Positions 25,237 to 38,453 of a stretch of DNA of 64,000 bases are shown here, one piece after another (position 1 is the first letter of the stretch; each line of letters opens with the position of its first letter). The notes beneath the pieces were generated by a model. The model was not told where the DNA came from. It saw nothing but the letters and a program-made list of their open reading frames with translations, and ran no database searches. Source of the DNA: Plasmodium malariae. Lineage: Eukaryota; Apicomplexa; Aconoidasida; Haemosporida; Plasmodiidae. The position numbers and the translations under genes are program-made. Location: the NCBI RefSeq assembly GCF_900090045.1, contig NC_041787.1:2911001-2975000 (forward strand). Direction: 5' to 3'.

Positions 25237-26082
25237 TTAAAAATAAAATAAAAAATTGATACTGAGAACAATGCTATAGATCCTAAAGTGATATATATGT
25301 CTTTTTATAGGAAGATGCCATATAAGTTTGGTCATAATAATAATACTTATAATGAGGAATAATAAAATTGGAGTAAAAACCTTAAGAGCTAATTCTTTCT
25401 TATTTTCTACAGGTTTATCAGTAAATTTATTTATCTCTATATGTTCAAATCCTAATAGTTTTTCCAATATTGTTTCATATTTTGTATCTAGTTTCTTCAA
25501 ATAATTAGATATCCCAGATGACTTATCTTTTCTTTCTAACTTATAACTTTTCGTTTGAATCGGTTTTTCTTTTAATTCTCTATTTGTCTCATCAGGGTAA
25601 TCAACAGAGTATAATGAATCATTTGAACCAGCAAAAATACGGCTAGATTTTAATGAATCATTGGAACTATCAAAATTATATCTAGACCTTAATGAATCAT
25701 ATGAGTTTTGATAGTTTTTCTGAAAATTATCGTTTAAATTAAACTCTGAATATTCATAATCATTATATATATGCCCATGTAATAATCTTCTTACCTTTAT
25801 ACCTGATGAATTATTTAAGTTGATTTTTTTGTTGCTTGATATTCCAGAGTTAATCTAAAAATTAGTGTAAATATTTAATAAATACAAAAAAAAACGTATT
25901 TATATATAATTAAGAAATTCGTTTTAAAATGGAAACGAAAATCTTCAAAAAAACATTATAGAAATTATTGATTAAAGCAGTTATATTAGTTTATAGGAAT
26001 AATGAGACATACATAATAAAAAGGTAAATGAGAAAGTTTTAATAAAGAAAGTGAATTTATTTGTTTTTTCTATGATGTAAAA
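25237..26082 (-). pseudogene. exported protein of unknown function; exon 2 open, exon 1 start and donor damaged
   Basis: Exon 2 runs from 25854 to 25237 (205 codons plus stop) after an AATTTTTAG acceptor and has no internal stop. It contains KVRRLLHGHIYNDY, an export-like RxL motif, then three 13-residue repeats, a polar region with SNYLKKLDTKYETILEKLLG (the KKLDxxYE pattern seen in several Plasmodium exported proteins) and one clear membrane segment (LALKVFTPILLFLIISIIIM) plus a weaker one near the end. Exon 1 is recognisable upstream: TACATC, then ATAGAAAAAACAAATAAA, translating as xEKTNKFTFFIKTFSFTFF. The ATG at this place in the paralogues is ATA here, and the GT expected after codon 28-29 is missing (a TAA falls there). 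Unless another first exon exists, the gene cannot be expressed normally. The perfect second exon suggests recent damage. Confidence 0.6.
25585..25701 (-). repeat. three 39-bp units encoding 13-residue repeats
   Basis: Units YDSLRSRYNFDSS, NDSLKSSRIFAGS and NDSLYSVDYPDET lie head to tail between the export motif and the membrane segment of the minus-strand exported gene. The conserved part is (N/Y)DSLxS; the rest has drifted. Confidence 0.75.
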
Positions 26083-29000
26083 TTTATTTATAGGCAATAA
26101 ACATTTTTGATAATATAATTTTTATCCCTATGATTTTACAATAATATTCTATAAGGATTTGTTAAAATTTTACCCTACTGAAGTCGGTCACTTTAGAATT
26201 TAAAACCTTTTAGAGTTCTTTAATTAGTAATAATTATATCAGATTTTCAAAGTAAAATTGGTAAAATTCATTAAATAAAAATATTATAGTAATTTTTTAA
26301 TATAAAAATACTATTATTTCAAATAAAATAAATATAAAATAAAGTATTAAAAATATTAAAATTTATATAATTATATTAATTATTGTAATTAAGATTTGCT
26401 GCTGTAAATATTTTATTTCAGAAAAATCTAAACACACTCTTATATTTTTACTATGCATATTAAAAATATGTTAAGCTATTTTTATTAAGAAAACCGTTAA
26501 AATAAAATAAAATTACTAGATTACATAAATATAATTCTTTAAAAATATCTCATGTAAAATTAGTATTTATGATTAAAATAATGACAAATATGTTGAATTT
26601 TGCTAAACGCTTATATACGAAAAATTGTTTTGAAATAATTTGCAATAAGAGTAATAATTAAAAAAATAATATACATCATAATAATGATTTAATAAAATTT
26701 AATTTACACACAGTCATACAATATTATAGACTTATATATATTAATCAGAAGTGCTTAATATACAGCTAAAGATCAAAAATATAGAATCTAAGTTTGTTTT
26801 CTTTTATTGTTAACTTATATAAGATAAATTAATCTTATACATTTTAACAAAATAAAACTTATTTTACCATGTGACGCTAAATTTAATCGTCTTTAACAGT
26901 AGTTCAAAATTTTTAATTGTACAATATAAGAAATAATATTAAAAATAAAAATTTGGACGTGAGCTTTTTTTTTTTTTTAATTATGCGTTTAAATATAAAA
27001 TGAGATAATTAGAGAAAAAAGAAAAAAACAAAAAAAAAAATAATAAATTTACATATTTTAAAATTGGTATAAATAATTATATATGCATAATTTAATGGAA
27101 CTCTGATGATACTTTATCACTGAGTTATTAGTTATTTTACATTATATAAGGAATTACATTGTAGCAAGATAGAAATATGGGTACTCTCAAATACAATAGA
27201 ACTATGATATTAAGATTACGAAATAACAAAAAAAAAAAAAAAGCATCTTTACGATTAATGAATATATTATGTAAAATTATACACATCATTTTTGCTATAT
27301 ATTACTAAATAAATTTTTTTTTCTTTGATTATTTATGCATTATAATATAATAAAAATTTCCTAAATTAATAAAAATTTATTAGTCATTTATAAAATATTT
27401 CTGCATTATAAAGAATTATGTAATAAATAATACAAATTCCGTTATTATAAATTTATTGAATACTTCAAATCGTAGATTACTAGGTTAATTTTTTTTGTTC
27501 ATTTATATATAAATATAAGTATAGGTTGGTAAAAATTTTTTTTTTTTTATATATATATATTTGGTTGATTAATTATGTATAAACAGATAATTTTAAATTA
27601 TTTTTCTTATGCCATTTTTTTATTATATTTATTAAATACATAATATACTAATATTTATATTAATATATTTTATTTTTTATAAATAAATTTGGGTAAAAAT
27701 ATGAAAGAGAATATATAAAAATATAACAGAAATATCAGTTATATTTAAAATATTAAATAATATAAAAAATATCACAATATTTCAATTTAAAATTTTAAGA
27801 GTTTTTGCGTAAATCCTTACAAGTAGCCAGTATATTCTTGTATGAATGAAGTATTATTATTTTTTATAAAAATTAAAATTAATTGATATGTAAAAAAAAT
27901 TTCCCCAAAGTTTTTAAATAATAGAGTTCTTAATTATTAAAAACAGTTTTATATTTATGGATCTGAGTAATATTTATAAGAATATTCATTTTTTAATGTT
28001 AAAAAATGGGAATTAACTTGAACTGTTATACATGAGTATTTGGGTCGAATATAATAAACATTTATGTCGATAAAATTCATAGGTTATTGAAGTTCCATTA
28101 TTCTTGAATTTTATATATAACATCCGAACTCCTATGCTAAATCATATGAAAAAATCTATTTAGCTTAGTGTATTATATTCTTTGTGCTATATTTTGTATA
28201 AAATAATAAGAAAGAAATTAATAAGTGTTCAGATGAATATAAATGTGATATATATTTATATGAAGTAAACACCTAAGAAAAAATATATATATATATATAT
28301 ATATATATTGAATTTATTAATATTTAATTATACTTATTAAATCTTTGACCTGTTTTAAAATTTTCTTTTAGAATTAATTTAACAAAGCTATTGGTTCTCG
28401 ACAAGTGCTCCAAAAAATAATGATATTTCGTTTTATACAACAAATTATATTAGAAATGAAAAATAAATAGGGCGAATATATTAGACGCATCTATACATAT
28501 TATTTTTATTTTTACAAATAGTAGGTTGGTAAAACAAGGAATGTTATATACTATTATTAATATTGTTATATGCCTGCATTATATATTTATGTTTTAAGTG
28601 TATATTATTCCCATATTTATCATTGACGAAAGAATAATTATATTTTGTAAATAACATATTAGGTTGATAAAAATTTGATTAACATTTATATTAGATTACA
28701 TATGTTACATAGTGCAGTTATGCATAGGTTGTAACATTTTATCTTAATATGAAATAAAAATAAATTTTCAAAAATTGAATAATTTTTTTTTTTTATTGTA
28801 GTGTTTTAAAAATGTTATTATCATTAAAAAGAAGAAAAATTAATCTCTTTTAACTGTAACGTAATATTATAATGCTATATAGGCTTAAAATTGAAATATT
28901 AATTATAAGTTTAATAAAAATAAATTATACAGAAAAAAAGAAAAAAATTAAAATATAATATAATATATACAATATAGAATGCTTATATAGTGTCTAAATG

Positions 29001-29526
29001 TATGCTATAACAGTACAATTGTGAAAAACCTATTCTTAATATAACAATATAGTATTCTAATATATACAAAAAATGTATAAATTTTAAAAGTATAAGTTAT
29101 AAATTTCAATATATGTCTTAATATATTATTATAAGAAATCATTTATTAAGAAAAAAAACAAAAGAACTCTTCTTTAAATTTCACTAATAAATGAGGTTGC
29201 GCTTAATATATTAAAAATTATTATGCATACATATGTATATTAACGTCTTATTTTATTGAACATGTTTTATAAAATATTATTAAACATATTTTTAAAAAAA
29301 CAAAAAAGTTATATGTCACTGGAATATTTTTAAAATAACTGCAACTAGTACTTTATGTTTTATGCCTTATTTTATTTTATTTTTTTTTGTATTATTTGTT
29401 ACATTACATTTTTCTTTTTTTTAAATTCCTTTTAGTATGACAAAATTCAAGAAAACTTTTTTATAGATATCATAAGATTTCACTTGAATAACTTTTGAAT
29501 ATAATCATATCAATAACTAGGGTGAA
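26083..29526. other. intergenic AT-rich stretch
   Basis: Nothing gene-like was found on either strand. A (TA)n run lies at 28283-28309 and poly-T/A tracts are frequent. The stretch separates two minus-strand genes and probably holds the promoter of the exported gene and the 3' end of STP1. Confidence 0.5.
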
Positions 29527-31996
29527 TTATTCTGCTATATGATCATATTTATCATCGTTATTCATACACTCTATAGAATTTATATAAGTTTCATCTTTTC
29601 CTATCCAATCATGGATCTCTTCCCGCAAGAAGTTTTCCCCTATATTATTATGAATATCCTTATTTTTACCATTTTTATAAACATTAATATGCTTTTGAAT
29701 AAATATATCTTCAATTTCTTGTTTTTTTACTGAATTTTTTTCTGTATTCCATTCATTTATGGAACTATCTAAATGTAATTCTCTATCTTCTATATACTCT
29801 TCTTTTTTGCATTCTTCTAATATTGTCATAAGTACTAATATACAAAGTTTTGGTAGTAATTTTGTTTTTATATATTTATATAATTCTTCATAATTTTTTC
29901 CGTGTTCCAATTCTTCTATATTTATTAGTGACACATCATTTGATTTTTCTTCATTTTTGTATTCATCTAATATATTCTGGTTAACCTCTGATAATTCTTT
30001 AAACCATTTTTGGTCTATATATTGTTTTAGAATCTTTCCCTTTTCTGATATCCACCTTCTCCATACATCTTTCTCTCTTTCGAAGAACAGAATATTTTGA
30101 TATTCATTCTATGATATATTTTTTAAATCTTCCATTTCTTTTATGTAAGATTTTTCTTTTTTCCATTCATTTTTCAAATTATTATACCAGTCCACTTTAT
30201 TCAATTTTTCAGAAATATTTCTATGTCTTTCTATCCATTTATTCCATAAATTTTTTTGTTTTTCAATATCATTGCTACTTTTAATATTTTCCATTATTAG
30301 TTCATCATTTGTTAAATTAGGATAAAGTCCATATAACTCTTTTGTGAACACTTCTAAGCATATTTCTAAAAATTCTCTTTTTTTGTAATTCCATTCTTCA
30401 TTTTTCCATTCTTGAAGCACTTCCATATGTACTTCTATAATAGTTTTAGACCTTTCCTTTTTTTGCTTCGACTCACGTAAATTTTTTATCATCTTATGTT
30501 CACGTATTTTTATTTTTTTAGTAATTTCTTCATCATCATAACATGGGTGTTCCAAATGATTATGATTTAAAAATTCTTTTATTCTGTCCGAATGTGAAGG
30601 TATTAGTATTTTAAGAAATGTTGGTTGTCTTCTTTTTATCCTTCTTTTTTTTTTTAACTGTCCTATTAATGAGTACTTTCATATAAAAAATGCATATTCA
30701 TGAAATATATTATTACTGAAAACTAATGATTATAATGTTTTTAATACTTAAGTTTTATTTTACTTTAATAAAAAGAGAAAATACGATAATAATTAGGAAG
30801 CTTATTAAAATAGATGATATGTATTTGTTAGATGAATTTCCTACTGGATCTGTAATATCATTTTAAATATGTATGTCATATATTGTTGTTAATTCAAAAT
30901 TAGTAAAATAAGATGCATTACAGTTACCTGAAGTTACAGAAGGTATAGTTGAAGCTAAAGAACTTGGAGGGGATTTTGATATTGTAGAAGATAGAGTACT
31001 TTTGGAAAGATTTTCTGGATTTGTATCTAGTGGAACTGAAGCAAGAGATACAGATTCACCTGATACTTCTGGGGATGGTTGGGAATTTGAGAAAACTGCT
31101 TGTGTAGGAGACTGTAAAGAATTTTCAGAATTAGCTTCAACTTCATTAGAATGAGATTCAAGTGATGATAAATGAGCTTGTGTTTGTACATCAGGTGCAG
31201 ATGGAGGTTCCGGTTCTTCTTTATTTTTCACTTCATGTTGATTATGTTTTGTATCATGATTCATTTGATTAGTGGCAGCTCCCTCTGTTAATTCAGCTTG
31301 TTCGGGTGAATCATGTGATACAGGTGATTCCCTCTTTTTTTCTTTATCTTTTGTTTGTGAAACTATTTGTACATTTTCATATTCACCTTCACGAGGTTGT
31401 AATTTATCTACTGGGGGACAGTCAGTAAGTTTACTGAAAGTATGATCATTCATTAAGTCGCATATAAATTCTGAACGTCTTTTTTTTTTCTTTTGGTCTG
31501 TTTTTTGGTAGCATGTTCCAAAAAGGATTTTCTTTTCCTCAAAATAGTTCTTCATTTTATCAATCCACTCATTATATTCATTACATCTACATGAATACTT
31601 ATCAGAATTACTTGGTAGTTTCCCTTTCAATCGTTGTATTTCATCCAAATATTTCTTTCTTTTATCACAAAAATCAACTTCTTCATATTTTAATTCTAAA
31701 ATTTTTTTATCTTTTTCCTCTAAAATCAAAGGGCATCCTCCTTATTTATTTAGCTTTTGATAGTGAGATTCTGTCCAAACCTTTATTGCTCTTTCCCAAA
31801 TTACTTGATTACGATATGAGGGTGCTTTCTTATTATGAATTACATAATCAGCCAAATCTAGGCATTTTTTCCTAAATTCTTCTTTATTATTCTCTTTATT
31901 TAATGAACTGGTTTTCTCAATTATATTTTTAGTAATATTTTTAAAATCTTGATCGCTAACAAATCTGAAAAAACCTGTTCCTCCAATATTTAGGTG
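29527..31996 (-). pseudogene. STP1: STP1 (subtelomeric transmembrane protein 1), near-complete, three in-frame stops
   Basis: Exon A 31996-30764 and exon B 30657-29527, separated by an intron with a GTAAAA donor and a GACAG acceptor. Exon A opens with LNIGGTGFFRFVSDQDFKN, then the cysteine domain (RKKCLDLADYV, GGCPLILEEKDKKILELKYE, VDFCDKRKKYL, CRCNEYNEW), a Ser/Pro/Glu-rich hinge of about 200 residues and the membrane segment SSILISFLIIIVFSLFIK just before the donor. Exon B is the cytoplasmic part with KKKRRIKRRQPTFLKILIPS, EHPCYDDEEI, SKTIIEVHMEVLQEWKNEEW, LWNKWIERHR, VWRRWISEK and SLINIEELEH, the Trp-rich segments shared with SURFIN proteins. TAA stops at 31744-31742 (before GGCP) and 30865-30863 (before the membrane segment) and a TAG at 30111-30109 interrupt it; I see no frameshift. 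No ATG is visible: an in-frame TAG precedes the first codon shown, so a short first exon or a lost start is likely. STP1 is a surface-associated variant family of P. malariae and P. ovale. Confidence 0.88.
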
Positions 31997-34900
31997 CTAA
32001 ATTGATGAAAATTATTAAGAATTATATAAGAATTAATCCTTACGTTTATTGTATTATCATTTTTTTTTTATCATTAATAAAAATATATGTACAAATTTAT
32101 TCATATTAAAAATTAACGAATAATACCGAGGAAAAGCATTTTTCCATAGTGACACTCTATTATTACGCTAGAATTTTGTATACAACATTCTGTAGTAAAA
32201 ATACAAATCAATACCTTTTTATTTATCAACGTGTTTATTTTTAATTAATATATATTAAATAAAAGAGAATATAAAATTATCAAATATATAAAAATATATA
32301 TGAGATTTATAAAATAATTGAATACATTATTATTTATTTTATACGCTTACTAAATTTTTTAACCTTCAATAAATATATCACAAGTAATATATTCATAGTA
32401 ATTTTATTTTAAATCATAGTTATATTTATATTTTTATATAAAATTCTTATTGGTCCTATAAAGAAGACAAATAAATAATAATATAAAGTTATATGAGTAA
32501 CATTAAGAAGTAATATAAAAGTTATTGTATAAAGTTTACATTATTATAAGTAATATTTCTTTTTTTATTATTTATTTTTTTTCTTAATACAAACTTATAA
32601 ATATGAATATTATTATCAGTACTAATGTAAATAAATCTTTTTAATCCACATTTTTTTTGAAAATAAATAATTTATAAACCATATAATTAAAAGTACTAAT
32701 ATTTTATTTCTTTATATAATTATACTTTTGTTACTTTTGATACAAACATTTATAGTTTTAGAATTATTATTTACATTTACTACTATATTATAGAGATTAG
32801 AATTAATAATATGTAAATTATAAATATATGTTATATTTTTTGTAAAAAGTATATACGATAAAAATGTACTTATAACTCTTAATATCATAAATATATATAT
32901 GTATATATATCAATTTCCTAAATATTAAATATTTATGGTGTATATTTTACCATTGAATAATTTTTAAATAGTATAATTTATTATATACATATATTCTTCA
33001 TTATAATCCTATCATTACTTATAGATAAGAATAATTTCATATGTACTAAGTTTTAATTAATTAAATGTACATTTAGGTATATTAATTAATTAAAATAAAT
33101 TTGGCTTCTTATACAAAATATGAAAAATTATTAGAATACACGTATGGTAAAATTAATTATAATGTATGTTTAAAAATTAATAAAATATATTATAAGTTTG
33201 AAATAAAAATTAATAATATTATAATTCCATGTAAATAGATTAATGTATTACATTATAGAATACAAACTATTTTGAAGCCTCATAGTTATATTTTCTTTTT
33301 TTGATAATATGTATAAATATTAGGATAAATAGATCAAAACGTTGTTATGTATTTTTGTTTTCTTTTTTATACATTTAATAACAATGTAAAAATAATAACT
33401 TTTTAACATTATTAATAAATATGTATTTAGCATGCAAAATAAAAAATCCTATATATAGTTTTATAATATTATTTGAGACATGAATTTGTAAATGAATTTA
33501 CAGAAATTTCTAACCGTATTACTAACCATATAGGATATTATATTATAATGTAAGTATTTATTTCTAATTAGATTTTTTCCTTTGAAACATGCATATAAGT
33601 AAGAGATAATAGTGAGGAAATTAAAAAAAAAAAATTTAATTGATAGTATATATTTGTAAATAATAATTTCACATAAACAATTAAGTTATAATATTTATGA
33701 ATAATTAATCTAATATATAATGTAATTATTGCTTTTATTTTTAATTCTTAATTTAATCTCTTACAAGGTTTTTGTGAATTCTATTGTTTGTTTTAATTTT
33801 AATCCTTTATATTGCGTCCTAATCCATTTTAAATCGTATTGCTTAGTAAGAATATATGGGGAAATATATATAAAAATAATTTCTGATGTTTTAGGAAATT
33901 TTATATATTTATAATTTAATGTGAGTATATTAATTACATGTATTATTAAAATATTATATAGTGAACTAATAATCGTGAATGAATATATGACAAAATAAAA
34001 AATCCATATTATTTTCTAAAATATTTGTAAGAATAAGAATAAAATTGAGTGTAATTTTATTTGAAACATCTATATAAAAATATTCATTTATTTTTTTTAT
34101 TTTACTATTCTATAAATATGTGAAGAAGAAGTTTTTTTTTTTGATATAATTATTTTATTTTATGTTTTTTTAAGATCAGAATAATTTTATGATACTGTAT
34201 TTTATATAAAACAATTAATTTAAATAAATTCAAAATTAATAACAATTAGAATTAATTATTGAATATTTCATGATACTATTATGAATATAGTATTTATTAA
34301 TTTAAGAAATAATATTTAACAATGAAATAGCTTTATTGAACATTTAAACTTTTATCATATAATTCAACAACTTTATTGCTATATGTATAAAACATCGCAA
34401 AATGCATCTAAGTAAATAGATAAAATTAATACTTTTTTTTTTTATGTTTCTTTAAACAATATATGATAATTTTTTGTCATTTATTATATATAAATTTTCA
34501 ATACAGTAACTGTTATATATATTGCTATAACTAGGCACATACATATATAAATTTATAGTTCACAAACATTTATACTAGAATTTATAGTTATCAATACATT
34601 CTAATTATAATATCAGTCTTAAAGAATATTATATATGAAAAAAATAGAAATAAATAAATCTATTTTATTTTGAATATGTTACAAATTTACTTAATCCTTT
34701 CACTTGCACACAGGAATATAGAGGCACAATGTCTCATAGGAGAAACATAACTTTTTAAGTAATTTCATGTATAATGTTATAAATTTTACTTATCCATATT
34801 ATTTTAATGTATAATATGTGATATTATTGTTATATATATATTAATATCATTTAAAGATATTTTTATTATTTGTTATCTTTCTTTATATAATTTATTTAAC

Positions 34901-35683
34901 ATCATATTCTATGGTTTTAGCACTGATATTTGAAATAACGAGTTACATAATTTTTCATATTTTGGACAAATTATCTATAATAAAGTAAAAATCATTATTG
35001 ATGTAATAAAATTACATTAATGTGTGGAATATCTTTATTATAACCTCTTTTTAGAAAATATAATGATAATTTTATCTTTCCATTAAACATAATGATACGG
35101 TTATGCAAAATTATTTATTTAATTGCACTTATATACGTATAATAGGAATTGATTTCTCATAATAAATAATCGATGTTCTAAATAAATATTTGGGTAATAA
35201 TATTAATAATAAAGAATTTATATATTATATCTATCTCTTCTACATAATATGTAAATTTACATAAAATATTTATGCTATAATTTAATATTTTTGTTTACTT
35301 TGTTAAAGTAGTTTATGTACACTTTTATATAAGTATTTTTTATAGTTCTATTCGACTTAAAATAATTTATATTTCTATAATTTTGTAATAATATCATTAA
35401 AAAAATTATCTTGAAACCTTTTTTTGTATTTATTTTAAATAAATTTCAAAAAAAAATTGTCAGGACATTAATTGATATAAAAAAAAACTATTATTATTTA
35501 ATATATAAAAGTTATTTTTTACATTATAATATGTCATGTAATATATGCTATCGGCTGAATATATCTTTTCATTTTAAGAATAATTTATCGTTATATTATC
35601 CAGTGGTTCACCTAGAAATTTCAAAATATTTTTATTTTTTCTTATTGAAGACATTAACGGAGTCCAAATAAACTAGTATTAAT

Positions 35684-35724
<41 letters not shown>

Positions 35725-35740
35725 CTATTACTCCAAAAAT

Positions 35741-35832
35741 TTCCTGTCCTCATAGATTACAGGGGTGGTGGAATGGTATTCTCTCTTTTAGCTAGAATAA
35801 CTTATAGTGCTATAAAAGAGAAAATATATGAA
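35741..35832. other. GC-richer patch with two potential hairpins
   Basis: CCTGT at 35743-35747 pairs with ACAGG at 35759-35763; next, a CTCTTTT-containing arm (about 35780-35794) can pair imperfectly with GCTATAAAAGAGAA (about 35809-35822) around a short loop. Between them TGGTGGAATGG resembles a polymerase III A box, but no B box (GTTCRANNC) follows. It resembles the patch at 5474-5516. A non-coding RNA or its remnant is possible; so is chance. Confidence 0.25.
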
Positions 35833-37527
35833 AAGTAATGAATTAAATGTTAATATAACCATTGGAAATTATAAGATAAATTCTTAAAAAGTAGTAGTAG
35901 AAGAAGATTGTGCATGAGTGTATAACTGTTCTAGTGAATATTTTATAATAATGGAGATTCATTATAATTGAATATATTCACTTAATATAATCAGAAATTT
36001 TAAGAATGGTACAATTATGCACTTAATAATATAATTTTTATCAATTCTTCATTAATTTTTAAAATTTTTCATTTAAATGAACATATTAGATATTTTTTGT
36101 ATCACACATACATTTATATGATTAATATATAAACGTTCATATTTTTAGGTTGTATGTTAAGAGTGTATTTATTATTTTTAGTATGAAATTTTATTAGACC
36201 AAGTAGAACATATAATTATTATGTAAAATTATAAAATAGTAAACATTTCAAATATTTCTATTTTGTATAAAAGAAAAAACTTAAGCTACTGTATGTGAAT
36301 TATGATGAAACCTTATAAACCGTGGATTAAATTCTATAATTATTGAACATTTAAATGATATCATATTTTTTGTAGATATTGTATTATATATCTTGCACAG
36401 GAATGTAAATAATATAATTAAATTTCATGTTATTATATATTTAACTTATTTTATTTGTATGAATTAAATATTAATTATATTATTTATTAAATATAAAAAA
36501 TACATAATACGAAAATTACGCTAACTTTATTGAGTAATATATATATAACAGAACAATTTATCGATGATAAATATACTTAATAAGGAGAAAAATAAAAATT
36601 TTACAAGTAAATTAAACTATTAGCTCATTATTTTCTAACTCAAGAGAGGTATATATAATTGAGAAAAATAAAGATATATTTTCCAAGAAGACCCAGAAAA
36701 AAGTTTAAAAATCACCAATATTTCTAGAACAGAAAAATACTATTTTTAAATAATTGCTTAGAAGGATATAATTATGTAGTGTCCTTATTTTTCGAAAATT
36801 ATTTTATAATATATATACGTGGATTTTTATATATTTTTAAAATCGGTAAAATTATATTATATAAGGAAACATTAAATGAAATTAAAAAAATGGGACAATA
36901 AAATTTGAAAAAAACCTAAAATAGACTAAATAAAAGAATTATTAAGTGTTGTTACTATAATAATATATACATTAAAGGAATAAATATATAATAACTTTAA
37001 TTTTTATAATTTAAAAATGGCGTTTTAAATTTAGGAAATTTTTTCTCTATTTCAATTTTCAAATTATTAACTTGCAGGCTAAGACTTTTTAATAAGAATA
37101 ATTTGAAATTATATATTAGATTATTACAATAAATATTTATGAATATGATATTTTTATAATTATCATATCCACTTTAGCTCTTGAGAAAATAAACAATTGG
37201 GGTAAAATACGTTTTTTCCATTAAAAGTATTTTTAATAAAATGTTATTTTTTTATATATTTATATAGATTTATTATGATTTACTGTTAAAATACAATACA
37301 AGAATTGCGTATTTTTAAATGAATAAAAACAAAATAATAAATTTATTTGAAAATCATACATAGAAAAATTATTAAACCACACTTTTTAGTAAATTATATT
37401 GTTATTCTTAATGATTCGTTACAAATCATTTTTATTCTGTATATTATTTGTAAATTTATTTCATATATGTTTCCAAATTAATTAAATTATTTGTACTATA
37501 TTAATGCTTATTATATCTTTAATCTCC

Positions 37528-37553
37528 TTTTTTTTTTTTTTTTTTTTTTTTTT
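37528..37553. repeat. poly-T tract of 26 bases
   Basis: Uninterrupted T26, about 900 bases before a fam-l-type start. Comparable tracts stand at 45895-45914 (T20, about 1.05 kb before the 46967 former start) and 61465-61487 (T23, about 0.9 kb before 62400), so a long poly-T at roughly this distance recurs in the cassettes. Confidence 0.9.
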
Positions 37554-38453
37554 GATTATATTATTATTCCTTCTAAATGTTTAGAATTAATTAAAAATAA
37601 TTAAGTAGTTAGATATAAATAGTTTTCACTTAGAAATAATGGTATATATTTATTTTAATAAAATCTATAACTTTCAAAATTTTTCGAAAAAACAGAAAAA
37701 TTAGAACTTATTTAACGTTATATATTTTTTTAGAAATTAGGTATTTCCATATATACTCGATTCTTTAAGCATGGTCTAGAATATAAAAGATCGTATTTCC
37801 TTTATGCATAAATATATTATGCTGATATATTAACATATTACAAAATATTATGTAAAATATGGTTATCCTCATTTATTATTACTGTTTTTGTGTTGTTATA
37901 ATTAATATTTTTTTACAAATAATTTCTTTCAAAATATCATGTTAATAAAATTATAATTTTTAATGACAAGATATTCATAACATTACTTATTGGTTTGGAG
38001 TATGAAATAATGTATTTTATATGTATACTATACGATCTATATGGTATATAAATTCCGTATTTCCTTATAATATGGAAATACTCGTTTTTCATAATATATT
38101 CTGAATGAAATTAATAATAAACATTATTTAGTTAAACTACTCTGCTAAATAATTAAAATATATATTTTGAATATTTTTATATAAATTAAAATTATTTAAT
38201 TTAGATGAAAGTTATTTTTTTTTAATAAACACTATAAAGTTAAAAATTATATAATACCTTTATAATATTTTTTTTTGTATATCGATGTTATAAAATACTC
38301 TACAATTATATAAATTTTATTAAGTAGATCCAAAAAAAAAAAAAAAAAATTAGAATTAAATAACTAATATAATATCCTTTGCCTTTAAGGGTTTATAGTA
38401 TAACTTTTTATGTATTTTTTACTAAATATTTTAAAATATTTAAAGAACAGAAC

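Larger units (their letters stand above)
31997..38164. other. long intergenic AT-rich stretch
   Basis: Six kilobases without a supportable gene. The ORFs at 33729-33914 and 35411-35671 are Phe/Tyr/Ile/Leu-rich and lack family marks. From about 37660 the sequence becomes similar to the upstream cassettes of other exported genes. It contains a (TA)n run at 35691-35715, a GC-richer patch at 35741-35832 and the long poly-T at 37528-37553. Confidence 0.5.

Noticed and set aside
31513..31875. Plus-strand 120-codon ORF
   Set aside because: Lies antisense to the STP1 cysteine domain, whose minus-strand reading has clear family motifs; 29539-29733 is likewise a shadow.
35765..35832. tRNA gene
   Set aside because: An A-box-like word is present but there is no B box, anticodon arm or acceptor stem.
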